This document shows, piece by piece, positions 55,856 to 60,000 of a DNA stretch of 60,000 bases. Under the pieces are notes generated by a model, which did no database searches, was not told where the DNA came from, and saw only the letters and a list, made by a program, of their open reading frames with translations. This stretch comes from Neoscytalidium dimidiatum. Lineage: Eukaryota; Ascomycota; Dothideomycetes; Botryosphaeriales; Botryosphaeriaceae. The stretch spans positions 1 to 60,000 of the forward strand of contig JAVSCG010000037.1 of assembly GCA_037367355.1 (NCBI GenBank), in the 5' to 3' direction. Position numbers and translations under genes: made by a program. Each line of letters starts with the position of its first letter. Positions within the stretch are counted from its first letter, which is position 1.

Positions 55856-56535
55856 ATGTCGTCAGCGCGGACCCTTCGCCGTCGCAATCAGGCTCAACGC
55901 ATTCAATCTTGGGGCGCCTTGCTGACATTCCCTGCAGACGCTGTGTGAAGCGTGGGGAGTCGAGTTGTATTCTTGCAGATTTTCGGCGTGTGCTTGTTGT
56001 GCCTCGGTGGGTCGTACTTCCTGCGACGCAATGGCGAGTCCTCTGGATGCTGAATGTAAGTTATTCCTGTAACGTCTTGACGGGTTGTTGACTGGTCTCC
56101 TAGTTCGTCGTCTGGATAGGGCTCGTGAGGACTTGCTTCGCCGCCTTGAAGCGGCTGAAGGTCAGGTAGCTGCTGAAGAGGCTGGGGCTGACGCTGCTGC
56201 GGAGGCTGCTGATCGGGCTGCCGAGGCTGCGGCTGCGGCGGCGCGTGAGGCGCAGGCGGCCGCTCGTCGTTTTCAGGACGCCCAGCGGAAGGAGCGTCAA
56301 TTGCGTCGGTTATTGCGCCATGTGGAGCGTCGGAATGCTTCTTTGTTTGCCCGGGAAATGGCTGCCTTGGAAGAGGAGGAACGATTGGAGCGGAGGCTGC
56401 GGCTCGAGAGGGCGGGAGCCTCAGGATGTTCCCGCAGGTTCGGATGATGAGACTGGCTTGTCACGTTGGTCTGCCGGGTCTCCGGGCGGTGGGCGCGCAC
56501 TCGAGCACGGTGGCGTGCCAGGAGTCTCTTGATCG
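55856..56535 (+). CDS. Antisense Cys6-cluster/coiled-coil protein gene inside the chromovirus
   Basis: Plus-strand unit opposite to pol. Exon 1 from ATG 55856 (MSSARTLRRRNQAQRIQSWG) runs into RLADIPCRRCVKRGESSC and ACACCASVGRTSCDA. The cysteine spacing C-x2-C-x7-C-x7-C-x2-C-x7-C is close to a Zn2Cys6 cluster. It needs two one-base restorations, in the G4 run near 55910 and the T4 run near 55980. A GTAAGT...CTAG intron (about 56056-56102) follows GCTGAA. Exon 2 starts RRLDRAREDLLRRLEAAEG and forms a long Ala/Glu/Arg coiled coil (AAAAAAREAQAAARRFQDAQ, RRLLRHVERRNASLF). It stops at 56447 or, after one more frame change, 56535. Its 3' end overlaps the pol 3' end. Function unknown; DNA binding and dimerisation are inferred from the pattern only. 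Confidence 0.6.
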
Positions 56536-59500
56536 TTATCGAGTGGCCTTGACCCCGCCTGCCGGGTTCGCGTCGTGGGAGGATGCTCTGGGTTTGGGCG
56601 GTCAGGGTTTCGTCGGTGGTATTCCTGGATGAGTTCCTCGCAGTTAAGGTAAGAGATTGGTTCCCATGAGGGTTCCGGGTTCCCGGCGGGATCCACTCCT
56701 TCCCATTTGATGAGGTACTTGAATTGACCGTCGATCCAGTCTCCATCCAGGATTTTCTCTACGTTCCATTCTTTGTCTGCGTCATCGGGGTGTATTTCAA
56801 GTTCTGGGTCAGGTTCGGCGTTGCTGTGTGCGGGTTCAAGTAACGAGATGTGGAAAACTGGGTGTATTCCCACTTGTTCTGGCAATTTGAGTTTAAAGGA
56901 AACAGGTGAAAGTTCTTTCTCAATTTGGTAGGGTCCGATTTTCTTGTGGTCCAATTTGTCGTTCGATCGTGTTGTTTTGATGTTTTTCTGAGGAGCCAGA
57001 CTTTATCCCCTCCTTTAGGGCGGCGACGCCTGGCGCCGTCTGTCGTAGTACATGGCCATTCGGTATGCGGTGAATTTGATGTCTCGGGCAGTTCCTGGTG
57101 TAGCTCGCGTAACTGGTCTGCTCTGAGCATAGCTTTTTGGGCGAGTACTTCGCAGATCTGGGGTTCTCCGAAGGCGGTGGGGTCGAATCCGTAGTTGGCG
57201 TAGAAGGCGTGGTTTGTGTGGCTTCCGTTGATGTGCTGTTGTACGCGTATTGGGCTAGTGGCAGGAGTTCGACCCAGTTGTTTTGCCTGTAATTCAGGTA
57301 GAATCTTAGGTACTGTTCTAGCGTTTGGTTGGTTCGTTCCGTTTGTCCATCGGTTTGCGGGTGTGCCGTTGTTGACATCTTGTGTTTAGTTCCTAACTTG
57401 TGGACCAAGGTTTGCCAGAACTTAGCTCTGAATCGTGGGTCTCGGTCCGTGATTAGTTCCTTGGGCATCCCGTGGTGGGCGAAGACATATCTGAGGAAGA
57501 GGTAGGCGCAGCCTTCTGCTCCGATTTTTTTGTTGCAAGGGATGAAGTTTGCCCATTTTGTCAAACGGTCGACAATGACCAGGATGGCGTTGTGTCGCGC
57601 TTTAGTCACAGGGTCTACTGAATTTGGCAGGTCGGTGATAAATCCATTGTGACCGATTCCCAGGGTTTGGTTGGTGTTGTGATGAGCTGTAGTTGTCCGT
57701 ATGGTGCATGTCGTGCCACCTTGTTTTTGCGCATTCGTCACATTCCTGGATGACTTTCTCTACTACTTTCCTCATTCGGGGAAAGTAGAAGTGTCTTGCA
57801 AGCCGTTCCAAGGTTCTTGTCATTCCTGGGTGTCCGTGAACTGCGGACTCGTGGTATTCCTTTGTCAGCCGTTTGCGCAGAGGTGTGGGTACGTAGATTT
57901 TTCCGCGGAATAGTATGTTGCCTCTATGGTCTTGGACTAGGTCGGGGTCGTCATGTTCGGGGGTGCCTATTCGTTGAAGCAGTTCTTGGGATAGCGGATC
58001 ATTGTTATATTTTCCTTGGATGATTTGTTCCCAAGTGGCGGTGTCATCTTCTTCCTCGTTTACTGCCTCTTCCGTGGTTTCTTCAAGTGTTGGTATGGGT
58101 TCCTCGTCCTGCGGTTCCTCTTCGTCCTCCGGCTCCTGCTCTGGTGTTGGGTTTCGTGGAGGTTCGTCGTCGTCGATGGGGCTCCCTAGCCTTATGATGG
58201 GTGCCAGTATTCGTTCTTCCCAGGGTGCGTCGGATTCTTCAATGATTCGGGGGCGGTTGGGGCCTAACGTGCCGTCGTCATTTTGTCGTAGTACTGCTGG
58301 TGATAGTTCTGGCTTTCCTTCCACGTGGTCGGCTCTGCGGCTAAGTGCGTCGGCCTTGCCGTTTTCACTTCCCTTGCGGTAGTGGATCTTGAAGTAGAAG
58401 GGGGCGAGTTGTTCTGCCCATCGTACTTGTCTTCTGTTTAACACCTTGGTGGTTGTGAAGTATCCCAGGTTCTTGTGATCCGAGTATACCGTGATTTCGT
58501 AGTTAGCTCCCTCAAGGTAGTGTCGCCATTCCTTGAACGCTGTGACGATCGCAAGCAGTTCTTTGTCGTGTATCTCGTAATTGAGCTCGGCGGGTGACAT
58601 TTTGCGAGAGTAATACGCGATAGGGTGTAATCTTCCCTCGTCGTCTGGCTGGCTGAGGGTAGCGCCAATGGCATAGTCGGATGCGTCAGTTTCGAGGTAG
58701 AGTGGCTTGTCAGGATCGAACATGAGGAGTACCGGCGCTTCTACGAAGGCCCTTTTGAGTTGATCAAACGCCTCTTGTTGGGGTGCTTCCCAGGTGAAAG
58801 GGGTATTTTTTCGGGTGAGTCGGATTAGGGGTTCGGCTACATGCGAGTATCGTTTGATGAATCGTCGGTAGAAGTTGGCAAACCCTAAAAAGGCTTGTAC
58901 TTCTTTGACGTTCCTTGGTTCTGGCCACTTCAGGATGTCTTCCACCTTTTTTGGGTCCATGACTATTTTTCCTGGTTCGATGATAAAGCCTAGGAATTCT
59001 ACCCTTTGGGCATGGAAGGTACATTTTTCTGGTTTGACGGAGAGGTTGTATTCGAGTAGTTTCTGGAGGACTTTGGATACATGTTCCTTGTGTTCTTCAA
59101 GGGTTTCTGAGTAGATCAGGATGTCGTCGAGGTAGGCTGTGCAGAATCGGTCCAGATATTCTCGTAGGACGTGGTTGACAAGGGCTTGGAATGTGGCAGG
59201 GGCGTTGGTAAGTCCGAAAGGCATTACCAAGTACTCGTACAAACCGTATCGAGTTCTGAATGCGGTTTTCCATTCATGTCCTTCCTTGATTCGGATAAGG
59301 TGGTACCCATCCCGCAGGTCTAACTTGGTGAAGAATCGTGCCCCGGAGAGGCGATCCCTTAGTTCATCGATGCGGGGTGAGGGTAGCGGTCTTTGATGGT
59401 AATGTCGTTCAGGGATCGGTAATCCACACAGAGGCGTAACTTGCCTCCGGGCTTTGGTACGAAGAGAGGGGAATCCTGCTGAGGATTGAGAGGTCGGATG

Positions 59501-60000
59501 TATCCCTTCTTCAGTAGTAAGTCCAAGTGTTCCCTCATTGCTTGTAACTCCTTTTCCGACATTGGATATAGGGGTCCAAATCGGGGTTCAGTGCCTGGTT
59601 TCAAGTTGATCTCGTGGTCCCATGGTCTGTGTTCCGGTAGTGCGTCTTCGATCTTTTCTCTGAAAATTTCCTTGAACCGGTGGTATTCCTTAGGAACGCC
59701 ATCAAGGTACTGTTCGTGTATCCTGGTGGGGTCATCTCCTCCCACGGGTGTCGGGTAGTCTGGTTTTCTCGTCTGGTGGCACTAATCTGTCGGGTTCTTT
59801 CTTTGTTTGTAGTGGTGGGGCGATACCACATCATTCCAATTGCTTGCCCCTTCTTTCGGGTCCTTTCCAGCGCAGCTTTCAAATTAGGCTTACGTGGGTA
59901 ATCGGTTCGGCTATGGTGCGTGGTTTCCATTCTGGTTCTTGGTTTCGTTCTCTGGACTTGAGGGTAATTCCTCCATTGTCCCAATCGTATTGTATTTTCC
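56421..60000 (-). CDS. Chromovirus Pol: RT, RNase H, integrase, chromodomain (frame-broken, partial)
   Basis: Reverse transcriptase from about 59700 ([20 protein letters not shown], then [20 protein letters not shown]) through [20 protein letters not shown] and catalytic [11 protein letters not shown]. RNase H at about 58700-58330 ([42 protein letters not shown]). Integrase zinc finger ([20 protein letters not shown] + CDECAKTR) near 57800-57720. DDE core with [29 protein letters not shown] and [21 protein letters not shown]-terminal chromodomain at about 56770-56620 ([40 protein letters not shown]). Breaks: about 59380 (PLPRID read out of frame by one lost T), 57640-57740, near 57180 and 56950. 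Each joins recognisable neighbouring segments, so few bases are missing. Confidence 0.93.

Larger units (their letters stand above)
55390..60000 (-). mobile_element. Ty3/gypsy chromovirus retrotransposon, 3' part, truncated by window edge
   Basis: LTR at 55390-55773, then an antisense gene-like unit (55856 to about 56535), then pol on the minus strand from 56421 to the right edge and beyond. Protease and gag would lie to the right of the window. Unlike the adjacent AT-rich block, this copy is not visibly RIP-mutated: base composition is normal and pol motifs are intact apart from a few frame breaks, suggesting a younger insertion. Confidence 0.92.

Noticed and set aside
1..60000. tRNA, rRNA or CRISPR arrays
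   Set aside because: I looked for B-box-like GGTTCGA contexts and regularly spaced repeats; candidates (near 8334, 36397 and 47932) lie within or beside protein genes and lack tRNA folding. No spaced repeat array is present.

Overview
The window is a piece of a filamentous ascomycete (Pezizomycotina, probably Dothideomycetes) nuclear genome. The evidence is a velvet-family regulator tail, short GT-AG introns (mostly 48-95 nt) with CTAAC/CTGAC-like branch sites, fungal housekeeping genes on both strands, TTAGGG-type telomeric repeats, and an AT-rich block with RIP-like C-to-T/G-to-A differences next to a Ty3/gypsy chromovirus.

Layout. 1-1020: 3' end of a veA-like velvet gene. 2167-4237: AT-hook nuclear protein. 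6363-8471 (-): RNA polymerase III subunit RPC82. 9344-10897: complex III core protein QCR2. 11239-11589: ATP synthase epsilon (ATP15). 11833-14938: NatC subunit MAK10. 15352-15927 (-): a tiny four-exon CENP-W histone-fold gene. 16203-17077 (-): proteasome alpha6. 17439-17986 and 18819-19443 (-): VPS55 and VPS68, two subunits of one endosomal complex, lying tail to tail. 19707-20586: LOC1. 20724-22343 (-): YheT/EMB8-like hydrolase. 22791-25293: cohesin loader MAU2/SCC4. 27073-28465: signal-peptide-bearing FMN 2-hydroxyacid dehydrogenase. 28757-30110 (-) and 30449-32277: divergent beta-ureidopropionase and dihydropyrimidinase, a two-gene pyrimidine-catabolism unit. 33042-33806: cupin. 34008-35385 (-): CDC123. 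35575-36180: CWF21. 36324-37537 (-): unknown Cys-rich protein. 38418-39638: TDA3-like FAD oxidoreductase. 40617-41711: 2EXR-type protein. 42498-43645: WW/glycine-zipper protein. 45722-46456: small putative membrane protein. 47364-51955 (-): endocytic scaffold EDE1. 53040-53779 (-): conserved protein of unknown role.

At 53792 the gene-rich sequence stops, 13 bp upstream of a start codon, at a ~147 bp array of CCTAA/CCCTAA repeats. About 1.45 kb of extremely AT-rich repetitive DNA follows. At 55390 a 384 bp LTR begins a minus-strand chromovirus (RT, RNase H, integrase, chromodomain) that runs off the right edge. The array orientation says it once capped the right-hand DNA, so the junction is either a chromosome-end fusion/insertion or an assembly join.

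Inside the retroelement, on the opposite strand to pol and just inside the LTR, is a gene-like unit: a TATA box, six cysteines with Zn2Cys6-like spacing, a spliceosomal-type intron and a long Ala/Glu/Arg coiled coil. This is the most novel object I see.

A second theme is that about fifteen otherwise well-conserved genes carry one to four frame breaks, mostly explained by loss of a single base in a short C or G run. Restoring one base per break makes several gene models exactly divisible by three. This points to assembly indels rather than real pseudogenes. The exception is a perfect 25 bp tandem duplication that breaks MAU2.
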